Shown: piece by piece, positions 51,330 through 59,462 of the stretch
Numbering within the stretch: the first letter of the stretch is position 1
Layout of the letters: the number at the start of each line of letters is the position of its first letter
Source: RBG-13-51-18 sp963739395
Lineage (GTDB): Bacteria > Chloroflexota > Dehalococcoidia > Dehalococcoidales > RBG-16-60-22
Assembly: GCA_963739395.1 (NCBI GenBank)
Contig: CAVUAE010000001.1
Coordinates: 496,001 to 560,000 of the forward strand
DNA: 64,000 nucleotides
Direction of reading: 5' to 3'
Translations under genes and position numbers: made by a program
Notes under the pieces: model-generated
Seen by the model: only the letters and a program-made list of their open reading frames with translations
Databases searched by the model: none
Told to the model about the DNA's origin: nothing

Positions 51330-51359
51330 ATTATAACGTAGAAATCAAGAGGCGGATAG
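51330..51359 (-). promoter_or_regulatory. Conserved 30-base promoter block, copy 2
   Basis: This matches 50110-50139 at 29 of 30 positions and lies seven bases before the ATG of lipoprotein C. It is divergent from the uvrD promoter, whose -10 box is at 51374-51379. Confidence 0.6.
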
Positions 51360-51370
51360 TGACCCATAAA

Positions 51371-51379
51371 TGTTATACT
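51371..51379 (+). promoter_or_regulatory. Extended -10 of uvrD, leaderless geometry
   Basis: TGTTATACT (51371-51379) is an extended -10 whose end is five bases from ATG 51385. No ribosome binding site exists between them and the -35 region is weak. Confidence 0.5.
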
Positions 51380-51384
51380 AGACT

Positions 51385-53553
51385 ATGGACATCCTCACCG
51401 GACTTAATCCCGCCCAAAAAGAAGCCGTAGAAGCTATTAACGGGCCGGTGCTAATTTTAGCCGGTCCAGGCAGCGGCAAGACCCGCGTCATTACCCACCG
51501 CGTTGCCTACCTCATTAAAGTAGTCGGCGTGAACCCGCGGCGCATCATGGCGGTCACTTTCACCAATAAAGCCGCGCGTGAGATGGAGGAGCGACTCCTC
51601 AACCTGGTGAGTGCTTCCGTGCAGAACCTCACGCTCGGTACGTTTCACGCCATCTGCGCGCGCATCTTAAGGCAGGACGGTAAAGTCATTGGCGTCGACA
51701 AGAAATTCGTCATTTACGACGATGACGACCAGATAAGCCTGCTCAAGCGGAGTCTGCAAGACCTGGCTCTCGACCCCAAGCAGTTTGCTCCACGAGCGTT
51801 GCAGTCGGTCATCTCCAACGCTAAAAGTCAGATGCTGGGTCCCACCGACCTGCCTGGTAAGAGTTATTTTGAAGAGGTTACCCGACGCGTCTACGAGCGC
51901 TATCAGCAACTTTTAGCCGATAGTTCGGCGCTGGACTTCGACGACCTTTTAATGAAGACGGTGCTGCTCTTCCGTCATAACAAGGAGACTTTAGAGAAAT
52001 ATCAGGCACGCTACATGCACATCCAGGTGGATGAGTTCCAGGACACCAACCTGGTGCAGTACGAGCTTATAAAACTCCTCGCCGGTAAGTACCGCAACAT
52101 CTGCGTCGTTGGCGACCCCGACCAGTCGATATATTCCTGGCGCGCGGCGGACATCCGTAACATCTTAAATTTTGAGAAGGACTTCCCCGACGCTAAAGTC
52201 ATCCTCCTCGAACAGAACTATCGCTCCACGCAATTAATCCTCGACGCGGCGACGCATGTTATCTCTGCCAACAAACAGCGCAAGCCCAAAGACCTGTGGA
52301 CGGAGAACGAAAAGGGACTGCCACCCTACGTTATCGAGACCTACTCCGAAGAGGAGGAAGCGCAGTGGGTGGTCAACGAAATCGACAAATTGGTAAGGAG
52401 TAAAGAGGTCAAGCCGGGCGACTGCGCCATCATGTTCCGCACAAATGCGCAGTCCCGCGTGCTGGAGGAAGCCTTTATCCGCTACGGCATGCCCTACAAG
52501 CTGGTGGCCGGCACACGCTTCTACGAACGCCGCGAGGTCAAGGACATCATCGCCTACCTCCGACTCATTCAAAATCCCAACGACACGGTCAGCCTGATGC
52601 GCGTCATCAACGTTCCCCAGCGCGGCATCGGCGAGCGGAGTCTGGACGAGCTTTCCCGCTGGGCACAGTCGCAGGGCGTCAACGAATACAAGGCTTTGCA
52701 GCTGCTGGCAGAGTCCAAGGACAGTAGTGCGGAACTTCCCTTTAGCGCGCGGACGGTTAAGGCATTAGCCGGCTTCGCGGCGATGTTGGATAACTTTATC
52801 GAGAAGAGTAAAGAGCTTGATATGGTTAAGCTCTTCGACCTCGTGGTCGAAAAATCAGGCTATAAGCAGTACATCACGGGACTCGTCGACGGCGACGACC
52901 GTTGGGAAAATATCCTTGAGTTAAGAGGCGTGGCACAGGACTATAAGGATTTAGATGCTACCGAAGGACTGACCGCTTTCCTCGAAGGCGTAGCGCTGGT
53001 GTCGGACGTCGACTCCCTCCCAGAGAAAGTGGAAACCGTCACCCTGATTACGCTGCACCAGGCCAAGGGACTGGAGTTCCCGGTGGTGTTCATCATCGGC
53101 ATGGAGGAAGGCATCCTGCCGCATTACAAGAGCATCGACGACCCTGCCCAGCTGGAGGAGGAGCGTCGCCTTTGTTACGTGGGAATTACCCGGGCGAAGA
53201 AGAAAGTGTATCTGGTGCGGGCTTTTCGACGTCACCTCATGGGCAGCAGCGAGGTGAACAAGCCGTCGCGCTTCCTGCTGGACATACCGTCCCACTTAAT
53301 CGCGCGGGGCGGGGTAACGGCAAAAGAGGACGAGTGGTCGGCGGCCGGCATCGACGCCGCCGAAAAAGCCATCAAAGCCAATGAAGACCTCCCCGTATTC
53401 AAGGCTGGCGACCATGTCATGCACGAGCAGTTCGGCGAGGGAGTCGTCATCAACTACCACAAAACCAGGAACGACGCCGAGGTGGTGGTGGCTTTCGATG
53501 GGGCGGGGATAAAGCGGTTTTTATTGAGTTTTGCCAAGATTGAGAAGATGTAA
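51385..53553 (+). CDS. uvrD: UvrD/PcrA-type superfamily 1 DNA helicase
   Basis: The 722-aa helicase has the Q motif (LNPAQKEAV), Walker A AGPGSGKT (26-33), VDEFQDTN (motif II), VVGDPDQSIYSWRAAD (motif III), LEQNYRS (IV), ITLHQAKGLEFPVVFI (V) and EEERRLCYVGITRAKKKVYL (VI). The C-terminal part (HEQFGEGVVINYH) is the PcrA-type Tudor-like domain. It unwinds DNA in repair. The downstream mutL (after one accessory gene) makes a repair pair. Confidence 0.94.
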   Translation: MDILTGLNPAQKEAVEAINGPVLILAGPGSGKTRVITHRVAYLIKVVGVNPRRIMAVTFTNKAAREMEERLLNLVSASVQNLTLGTFHAICARILRQDGKVIGVDKKFVIYDDDDQISLLKRSLQDLALDPKQFAPRALQSVISNAKSQMLGPTDLPGKSYFEEVTRRVYERYQQLLADSSALDFDDLLMKTVLLFRHNKETLEKYQARYMHIQVDEFQDTNLVQYELIKLLAGKYRNICVVGDPDQSIYSWRAADIRNILNFEKDFPDAKVILLEQNYRSTQLILDAATHVISANKQRKPKDLWTENEKGLPPYVIETYSEEEEAQWVVNEIDKLVRSKEVKPGDCAIMFRTNAQSRVLEEAFIRYGMPYKLVAGTRFYERREVKDIIAYLRLIQNPNDTVSLMRVINVPQRGIGERSLDELSRWAQSQGVNEYKALQLLAESKDSSAELPFSARTVKALAGFAAMLDNFIEKSKELDMVKLFDLVVEKSGYKQYITGLVDGDDRWENILELRGVAQDYKDLDATEGLTAFLEGVALVSDVDSLPEKVETVTLITLHQAKGLEFPVVFIIGMEEGILPHYKSIDDPAQLEEERRLCYVGITRAKKKVYLVRAFRRHLMGSSEVNKPSRFLLDIPSHLIARGGVTAKEDEWSAAGIDAAEKAIKANEDLPVFKAGDHVMHEQFGEGVVINYHKTRNDAEVVVAFDGAGIKRFLLSFAKIEKM

Positions 53554-53578
53554 ATTTCGTTTGTTTCCTATTTTTTTT

Positions 53579-54172
53579 CTAAGATTCCAACCAGTTTTCT
53601 AATAATTTCAAACCTTCTGTACATGCTTCCGAAACACGTCCAGAGAAATGCTGTGCCTTTTCTATATCTACAATGCCCACATGTCTATGCCAAAGTGACT
53701 CTTCATTAGAACGATTATAATTCACCAATGTTACTCTCACTTTTTCCCGCCAATCGTTAAATTCTTGGTAAGTCCATGTATCTCCAAATTTTGCATGATT
53801 CTTAATTTGCTCTAATACCTCAGCACCATTTTTGATTAAGGATTGTATTTCAATATTAAATTCATTACTTTTATTAGTTAATTTTTTTACTTCTTTCCTT
53901 GCTTCATCACGTTGCTTATATGACGCTCTAAAAAGATACCAGATGAAAATAACTATTAATGTTATTACAAGACCCGCTATTCCCCCTCCCACCGAGCGCC
54001 CTACTTTTTCTAGTACAGAAGCATTTGTTCCAGCAATCAACGTTAACCAAGTACCTCCAGCAACAGCCATTATAACCTGGCCGACCCACATAAAAAGTAG
54101 TGTTCTTTGGGCTTTTATCGTATCATAGAAGGCTCGTGAAAGAGCGGATTGATTAATTGAATATTCTACCAT
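53579..54172 (-). CDS. AT-rich membrane protein, function unknown
   Basis: The 197-aa protein has two transmembrane helices (residues about 25-48 and 63-84). A cytoplasmic coiled coil follows (ASYKQRDEARKEVKKLTNKSNEF), then a helical C-terminal domain (FGDTWTYQEFNDWREKVRVTL). It is much more AT-rich than uvrD and mutL on either side and is on the opposite strand. A 59-base palindromic repeat lies 43 bases beyond its start. I do not recognise a family; its look suggests an accessory gene, perhaps defence- or stress-related, but nothing proves this. Confidence 0.72.
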   Translation of the reverse strand: MVEYSINQSALSRAFYDTIKAQRTLLFMWVGQVIMAVAGGTWLTLIAGTNASVLEKVGRSVGGGIAGLVITLIVIFIWYLFRASYKQRDEARKEVKKLTNKSNEFNIEIQSLIKNGAEVLEQIKNHAKFGDTWTYQEFNDWREKVRVTLVNYNRSNEESLWHRHVGIVDIEKAQHFSGRVSEACTEGLKLLENWLES

Positions 54173-54213
54173 GCCCCTATTCTAGCACTTTTCAATTCAA
54201 GTTCAAGCATAAC

Positions 54214-54273
54214 GACCTCTCCTCCTAACCCCCTCTCCGCCAGCGGAGAGGGGGAACTAAAGGGGGTGAGGTC
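54214..54273. repeat. 59-base palindromic repeat, copy 2
   Basis: This is the second copy of the element at 17106-17164, with loop CCAG instead of TCGA. Here the outer arms extend to GACCTC (54214-54219) and GAGGTC (54268-54273). Confidence 0.85.
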
Positions 54274-54327
54274 GGTAATTTCTTTGACTCCCTACCTCTA
54301 AAAGACTAAACTAAAACTAAAAAGAGC

Positions 54328-54356
54328 TTGACAAAGTACACGCTACCGTGTAAGAT
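54328..54356 (+). promoter_or_regulatory. mutL promoter with palindrome in the spacer, leaderless geometry
   Basis: TTGACA (54328-54333), a 17-base spacer and TAAGAT (54351-54356) lead to a start near 54363, three bases before ATG 54366. The spacer holds TACACG-CTAC-CGTGTA (54337-54352), an inverted repeat that would serve as an operator. Confidence 0.7.
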
Positions 54357-54365
54357 TGCAGTAAT

Positions 54366-56081
54366 ATGTCTATCAAAATCCTCGATAAAGAAACCATCAA
54401 TCAGATAGCCGCCGGCGAGGTCGTGGAAAGACCGGCGTCGGTAGTTAAAGAGCTGGTGGAAAACGCCCTGGACGCCGAGGCGAGTCAGATTGGGGTGGAG
54501 ATAAGGGGCGGAGGCATTAGTCTGATTAAGGTCACAGACAACGGACTTGGCATTCCCTCGGACGAAGTCGAACTGGCTTTCGAGCGACACGCCACCAGTA
54601 AAATAAAAAGTCCGCAAGACCTCCAGAAGATAAACAGTCTGGGCTTTCGCGGCGAGGCACTGCCCAGTATCGCCGCCGTGGCGGATGTCGAGGTTGTCAC
54701 TGCCGCCCAGGACGAGAAATCAGGTACCTACCTATCGCTGGAGGGTGGGACGGTCTTGAAAAAGGCTAGTCAGGCACGTACAAGAGGCACGACGGTTACC
54801 GTGAGGAACTTGTTCAAACGCGTCCCAGCCCGACTTAAATTTTTAAAGTCCCAAGCCACCGAGAGCGGGCACGTCGCTAACGTGGTCAGCCAATACGCCC
54901 TGGCGTACCCCGAGGTGGCGTTCAGCTTAAGCGCGGACGGCAAGGAAAGCCTTAAAACGTCGGGCAAGGGAAGTCTTCTGGACGCGATTATCGACGTCTA
55001 CGGCGTCGCTACCGCCAGTAAAATGCTGTCGGTGGACAACTCACAGCAAAGCTGGAAGTCGGGGGAGGACACGCTGGACATTCACGTTACGGGCATGGTC
55101 GGGACGCCCGAACTGGCCAGAGCGGGACGCGACTTTTTAAGCTTCTTCGTCAATCGACGCTGGGTAAACAGTCGGACGCTCGCCTACGCCGTGGAAGAGG
55201 CTTACAGCGGACTCCTCATGACCGGCAAGCATCCGGTGGCGATAATCGACATCTCCCTGCCGACGGACGCCGTGGACGTCAATATTCATCCGGCGAAGAG
55301 TGAGGTGAAGTTCCGCGCCGAGGGAGAGGTCTTTAGAGCCGTCCAGAAAGCGGTGCGCCAAGCCCTCACAGCACAGATGCCGGTACCGAAAATCGAGGAC
55401 GTCGTCGCGTCGTATAAAGCCATGCCGCCGCATCAACTCGACCAGTTATGGGGAAAAACTACGCTAAAATCGACTCCCTCAACAATGGAAGTCCAACCGA
55501 CCCTGACTGCTTCCCTGCCGGTGTTAAGGGTGGTGGGACAAGTCATGAACAGCTACATCGTAGCCGAGGGACCCGACGGTTTATACCTTATCGACCAGCA
55601 TGCCGCGCACGAGCGGATACGCTACGACAAGGTACTTAAACAGCGGGAGCAAAAAAAGCCGGAGGTGCAGGGACTTTTAGAGCCAGCGACGCTTGAAGTG
55701 ACGCCGCGACAGGACGCGATAATGCGGTCGTGCCTGGGACAGCTAACCGACTTCGGATTTAGTCTGGAGTCGTTTGGTGATAGAACCTATTTAGTAAGGA
55801 CCGTGCCGGCGCTGGTGGCAGGAGATAACTGGACGGGGATGCTCAAGGAGCTGCTGGACGGCTTAGTCGGTGAGGAGCGGAGTAAATGGGACGAAAAAAT
55901 CGTGGCGTCGCTAGCCTGTCACGGGGCGATTAAGGCGGGACAGGCTTTATCAGATGAAGAAATGAGGACGCTGGTTCGACAACTGGAGCAGACGGCTAAT
56001 CCCCACACCTGTCCCCATGGACGTCCCACCGTCATTAAGCTAAGCGCCATACAGCTGGAGCGGGAGTTCGGGCGGGAATAA
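54366..56081 (+). CDS. mutL: DNA mismatch repair protein MutL
   Basis: The 571-aa GHKL ATPase has INQIAAGEVVERPASVVKELVENALDA, DNG (58-60), FERHATSKI and GFRGEAL (93-99). The C-terminal dimerisation/endonuclease domain has D410-QHA-x2-E416-x4-D421 (the metal motif DQHA-x2-E-x4-E with the last Glu replaced by Asp), ACHGAIKAG and CPHGRPT, so it is probably a nicking MutL, as in bacteria without MutH. No mutS is in the window. There is no Shine-Dalgarno site. Confidence 0.94.
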   Translation: MSIKILDKETINQIAAGEVVERPASVVKELVENALDAEASQIGVEIRGGGISLIKVTDNGLGIPSDEVELAFERHATSKIKSPQDLQKINSLGFRGEALPSIAAVADVEVVTAAQDEKSGTYLSLEGGTVLKKASQARTRGTTVTVRNLFKRVPARLKFLKSQATESGHVANVVSQYALAYPEVAFSLSADGKESLKTSGKGSLLDAIIDVYGVATASKMLSVDNSQQSWKSGEDTLDIHVTGMVGTPELARAGRDFLSFFVNRRWVNSRTLAYAVEEAYSGLLMTGKHPVAIIDISLPTDAVDVNIHPAKSEVKFRAEGEVFRAVQKAVRQALTAQMPVPKIEDVVASYKAMPPHQLDQLWGKTTLKSTPSTMEVQPTLTASLPVLRVVGQVMNSYIVAEGPDGLYLIDQHAAHERIRYDKVLKQREQKKPEVQGLLEPATLEVTPRQDAIMRSCLGQLTDFGFSLESFGDRTYLVRTVPALVAGDNWTGMLKELLDGLVGEERSKWDEKIVASLACHGAIKAGQALSDEEMRTLVRQLEQTANPHTCPHGRPTVIKLSAIQLEREFGRE

Positions 56082-56084
56082 ATA

Positions 56085-56113
56085 TTAACAATAATGACGT
56101 AAAATTGTATAAT
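56085..56113 (+). promoter_or_regulatory. Promoter of the methyltransferase gene
   Basis: TTAACA (56085-56090), a 17-base spacer and TATAAT (56108-56113) precede ATG 56137 with a start near 56120. TAGGTG acts as a weak ribosome site. Confidence 0.6.
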
Positions 56114-56136
56114 AAAAAACAAAGTAGGTGTTTAAG

Positions 56137-57024
56137 ATGGTTGTGGAAGTAGTAACAAACAAAAAAATAAATATAAGCCATGAAAGAACATGTAATTGTC
56201 CCCCAAACCATATTAATTGTTTAACACCAAAAGAATGGATACGTTCCCAAGTTGGTATATGGGAATTCTCTTATGAAAAAAGAGATATAAGGGATAAAAG
56301 TATTCATCCGGCTGTCTTTCCAATAGCCTTACCAACACAGTGTATTAAATTGTTTACACATGAAGGAGAATTAATATTAGATCCGTTTGCCGGCATAGGT
56401 ACTACATTATTAGCCGCACAAGACCTTAATAGAAATGCTGTTGGTTTTGATTTAAAAGAAGAATATATTGAAGTAACTAAGTCTAGACTTGCACAAAGTA
56501 GACTATTAAATAATACACAGCAAATAGAAATCAAGGACGATGCACGTAATATTTCTAATTATTTAAGTGAAGAGACTATCGCATTAGTCGTGACATCACC
56601 ACCATATTCAAGATTCTTAGATAAGCCTCGTTTAAACAAGAGTATGAGAGGCAATTTAAGAAATAATAAGCATTACCTGACAGTCCAGCAATATTCTCAA
56701 GACCCTAAAGACATCGGTACTCTTGAACCAATTACATTTAGCAAAGAATTAGCTCAAATCTTTAAAGGCATATTACCTCTTTTAAGGCCAAAGGCTCATT
56801 GCGTCATAGACATTAATGACCTTTGGTGGGAAAATAAAAGGATACCTACGCATGTTTATATCGTAGAAGAAATGCTTAAGGTAGGGTATGATTTAAGAAA
56901 TATCATGATTTGGGACAGGAGGAATTTAGTAAATAGGGTAGGTATTTTCGGTTGGCCTAATAACTTTATTAAGCTTGGAACCACGTTTGAATATTTATTA
57001 GACTTCTGGAAACCCGCCTCTTAA
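56137..57024 (+). CDS. Type II DNA methyltransferase (N4-cytosine-type motif)
   Basis: From ATG 56137 the protein is 295 aa (an in-frame GTG lies at 56128). It carries the SAM-binding motif I DPFAGIGTTLLAAQ near residue 82 and the catalytic TSPPY near residue 153; SPPY is usual for N4-cytosine methylases. Here motif I comes before SPPY, the reverse of the usual order in this family. The gene is AT-rich and tail-to-tail with an MvaI/BcnI-type nuclease, so it should protect the same site. Confidence 0.88.
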   Translation: MVVEVVTNKKINISHERTCNCPPNHINCLTPKEWIRSQVGIWEFSYEKRDIRDKSIHPAVFPIALPTQCIKLFTHEGELILDPFAGIGTTLLAAQDLNRNAVGFDLKEEYIEVTKSRLAQSRLLNNTQQIEIKDDARNISNYLSEETIALVVTSPPYSRFLDKPRLNKSMRGNLRNNKHYLTVQQYSQDPKDIGTLEPITFSKELAQIFKGILPLLRPKAHCVIDINDLWWENKRIPTHVYIVEEMLKVGYDLRNIMIWDRRNLVNRVGIFGWPNNFIKLGTTFEYLLDFWKPAS

Positions 57025-57728
57025 ATTAACCTCTCTCTTTTTGAAAAGCAAAGGCTCAGTTTATCCGGATTTATTCTAAAGCCAGTCCCATGATCATGAG
57101 TAGAACCATCCTGATATTGACCAATTCTTATATCTACACAAATAACACCATCTTTTGTGTTATTTTTAAATCCGTTAAAGTTAAAACCACTCAATAGCCA
57201 AGCTTCATTAAACCAAAACTCTTCATTCTTACCAGCACCTTTACAATCAGCTTGTACATATATAACATGTTTAAGCTTCTTTTCAAACACTTTTCTTAGT
57301 GTTTCTTCATCCCAATAACCAAGTTGTTCACTATCTGATGATACAAGCACAATTTTATCTTGGGTAATAATTATTTTAAATCCTTTTAAACCTCTTAAGG
57401 TATTGTATTCCGTTGCTTTAGCAGTTGTATGAAGGATTTTTTTACCGTTACTTTTCTCCGTAATATACCCATATTTTTTTAAAAGTATCGAATTCGCTTT
57501 TTCAGGCTGGGGAGCTTTAGTAAATAGAGTCAACATACTACCACTACCCTTTCTTGCTGATTTTAATTCGGCAAAAGTAGTGTTAGCGATATCTATATTA
57601 TTTTCTTTAATATCTAATAGATCCTCTAGAGTTTTCCCTATGCCTGTATTACCTGTCCTATGTGTTTTGATATATCCTCTTGCTTTGATTAACTTCATTT
57701 TTTCAATGAATTCGTCAAGGTTTTTCAT
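57021..57728 (-). CDS. MvaI/BcnI-family restriction endonuclease
   Basis: The 235-aa protein matches the family in GNTGIGKTLEDLLDIKENNIDIANTTFAELKSARKGSGSMLTLFTKAPQP, which holds catalytic residues in the FAELKSAR strand, and in HDHGTGFRINPDKLSLCF near the end. MvaI cuts CCWGG and BcnI CCSGG as monomers; the site recognised here is not known. The stop codons of the nuclease and methylase genes share four bases (57021-57024). AT-rich like its partner, the pair is probably horizontally acquired between mutL and the next gene. Confidence 0.9.
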   Translation of the reverse strand: MKNLDEFIEKMKLIKARGYIKTHRTGNTGIGKTLEDLLDIKENNIDIANTTFAELKSARKGSGSMLTLFTKAPQPEKANSILLKKYGYITEKSNGKKILHTTAKATEYNTLRGLKGFKIIITQDKIVLVSSDSEQLGYWDEETLRKVFEKKLKHVIYVQADCKGAGKNEEFWFNEAWLLSGFNFNGFKNNTKDGVICVDIRIGQYQDGSTHDHGTGFRINPDKLSLCFSKRERLI

Positions 57729-57767
57729 ACATATTTTCCTTCGTTCCTTAGTATATCATATAAAAAT

Positions 57768-58190
57768 TTATTCTTTCTCCTCCCCTTCCAATGTTTGATG
57801 CACCTCGTCCCACCTGACCATGCCGTCTTCGATAAGCTGGCGGATTTTCTTTTGATGCGGCTTGAGTTTAGAATTCCCAGTCTTAATCTCTAGGATAACG
57901 ATTTCCCGGGGGTCACCCTGCGCCAGACCAGGAAAAATTATCATGTCGATAGGACTGCCGATAAAACGCACTTCCGTGGGGTCGTAAGCAAAGTCGGGGA
58001 AAAAGGGCACCATCTGCTCGGTGAACTTGCCGCCGAGGGAAGCTCTACTCCTCGAAATAGCATCCTGCCGCGCCTCCTCTATCTCCTCCCGAAAGCGTCT
58101 TTCGTAGACCGACCGGATAATGAAGGCAATGAAAATAATAACAATAATAGCAACGACTACAGTGATGGCGATAATAGCGGCGGTGTCCAT
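57768..58190 (-). CDS. Membrane-anchored endonuclease-like protein (Holliday-junction-resolvase-related)
   Basis: From ATG 58190 (AGGAGG six bases upstream) the protein is 140 aa; a GTG at 58205 would put the ribosome site inside the gene. One N-terminal transmembrane helix is followed by a coiled-coil segment (RRFREEIEEARQDAISRSRAS). A small nuclease-like domain then follows: FIGSPIDMIIFPGL and IVILEIKTGNSKLKPHQKKI fit the D-x-n-E-x-K pattern of PD-(D/E)XK nucleases. Homologues are annotated as Holliday-junction-resolvase-like. The membrane anchor is unusual for a DNA enzyme, so the substrate is open. Confidence 0.78.
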   Translation of the reverse strand: MDTAAIIAITVVVAIIVIIFIAFIIRSVYERRFREEIEEARQDAISRSRASLGGKFTEQMVPFFPDFAYDPTEVRFIGSPIDMIIFPGLAQGDPREIVILEIKTGNSKLKPHQKKIRQLIEDGMVRWDEVHQTLEGEEKE

Positions 58191-58218
58191 GGCAGTCCTC
58201 CTCACTTACATTTAAAGT

Positions 58219-58297
58219 GTCATTCCCATGCAAATGGGAATCCAGGGGTGGAGGAAAGGAGGATTGTAAACTGGATTCCCGCTTTCGCGGGAATGAC
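58219..58297. repeat. GTCATTCCC-type palindromic repeat element
   Basis: Outer arms GTCATTCCC (58219-58227) and GGGAATGAC (58289-58297) enclose inner arms GGGAATCCAG (58236-58245) and CTGGATTCCC (58271-58280). Each half also forms its own small hairpin, as in CCCGCTTTCGCGGG. The element fills the gap between the nuclease-like gene and pyrE. Confidence 0.85.
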
Positions 58298-58316
58298 GTA
58301 ACAAACAAGTCGCGAA

Positions 58317-58898
58317 CTATCCTTTAGTCTGGCTGCTGCCGGGTTTAACTAATGGGACGCCCTGGGCGCAGAGGGGGCAGTCCTTAGGTTGGTAGGTTAT
58401 TACCTGTGTGCGATGGCAGGCATAGAACGGCACGCCGAAGTCGGGTTCTTGGACGGAGCGTAAGACAAGCACCCCGACGCCTACAATGTTGCCGCCTAGC
58501 TTTTTCACCGCGGCGATGACTTCGTTGACCGAGCCACCGGTGGTGAGAATATCGTCCACGATAAGCACCTTTTCACCGGGAGTAATCTGGAAGCCGCGAC
58601 GGAACGCCCTGCCACCTCCCGACTCATCTCTTTCGGCAAATATACTACGCACGCCAAGCTGTCGAGCGGTTTCGTAAGCCAAAATGATGCCTGGAGTTGT
58701 CGGACCCGCCACCACCTGCACGCCGCTCTTGCGGTAATGGTTAGCAATCATGCGACATAGTTTTTCTGTATATTCGGGATACTGGATTACCAGTGATTTT
58801 TCCCAATAAACCGGGGAGTGCAGACCGGAGGTAAGCAAGAAATGTCCCTTGAGTAAAGCGCCCGACTTCTCGAACATCGATTCGACAGTGTCTGCCAT
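58317..58898 (-). CDS. pyrE: Orotate phosphoribosyltransferase
   Basis: The 193-aa enzyme has GHFLLTSGLHSPVYWEKSLVIQ, VVAGPTTPGIILAYETARQLG and the PRPP loop VLIVDDILTTGGSVNEVI. It makes OMP from orotate and PRPP in pyrimidine synthesis. Its C-terminus adds a CHRT...CPLC pair that may bind zinc, typical of a branch of PyrE proteins. It follows lepB by 12 bases. No other pyr genes are present. Confidence 0.9.
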   Translation of the reverse strand: MADTVESMFEKSGALLKGHFLLTSGLHSPVYWEKSLVIQYPEYTEKLCRMIANHYRKSGVQVVAGPTTPGIILAYETARQLGVRSIFAERDESGGGRAFRRGFQITPGEKVLIVDDILTTGGSVNEVIAAVKKLGGNIVGVGVLVLRSVQEPDFGVPFYACHRTQVITYQPKDCPLCAQGVPLVKPGSSQTKG

Positions 58899-58910
58899 AA
58901 ACCCAAGTCC

Positions 58911-59462
58911 TTATTTAAGTGTATTATCCGATGCCGCTACCTGGTCGTTCAGCGGGAAGCTGGGCACAGTGCCCCAGTCGGACGGCGGCCAGGTTACCAG
59001 CCAAGCCTTGCCGATTAAGTTTTCACGCGGTATGAACCAGCCTCGATGCGAGTCGTTACTGACATCACGGTTATCACCGAGAACAAAGTACTTATCCGAT
59101 GGGACTATCTGCTTGGATAGAGAATAGCTGAAGGAGCGTTTGACGTATGGCTCGTCCAGTTTTGCACCGTTGACATATATTATCCCGTGCGTTATTTCCA
59201 CCGTGTCGCCAGGCAGACCGATTACACGTTTGATAAACTCTTCATCGTTACCAAGAGGAGATTCAAAGATCACGACATCGCCCCGCTGGGGGTTACCAAA
59301 CCAGTAGGCAGATTTAAGAACAACCACCCGTTGACCTTCAATGAAATTAGGCTCCATGCTGGATTGGTAAACTTCGTAGGTCTGTAAGGTCGCCCGGGCA
59401 GCAAAAAATATCACCAGCGCCAGAGCAATAGTTATCAGTATTTCACGCAGTATGGGTTTCAT
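58911..59462 (-). CDS. lepB: Signal peptidase I
   Basis: The 183-aa protein has one N-terminal transmembrane helix, the catalytic Ser in QSSMEPNF (S35) and the catalytic Lys in FIKRVIGLPGD (K78). KYFVLGDNRDVSNDSHRGW is box E. The single-helix form is typical of Gram-positive-type enzymes. It removes signal peptides from exported proteins. LspA is at 25826-26683. It is convergent with nothing and divergent from the small membrane protein at 59616. Confidence 0.94.
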   Translation of the reverse strand: MKPILREILITIALALVIFFAARATLQTYEVYQSSMEPNFIEGQRVVVLKSAYWFGNPQRGDVVIFESPLGNDEEFIKRVIGLPGDTVEITHGIIYVNGAKLDEPYVKRSFSYSLSKQIVPSDKYFVLGDNRDVSNDSHRGWFIPRENLIGKAWLVTWPPSDWGTVPSFPLNDQVAASDNTLK

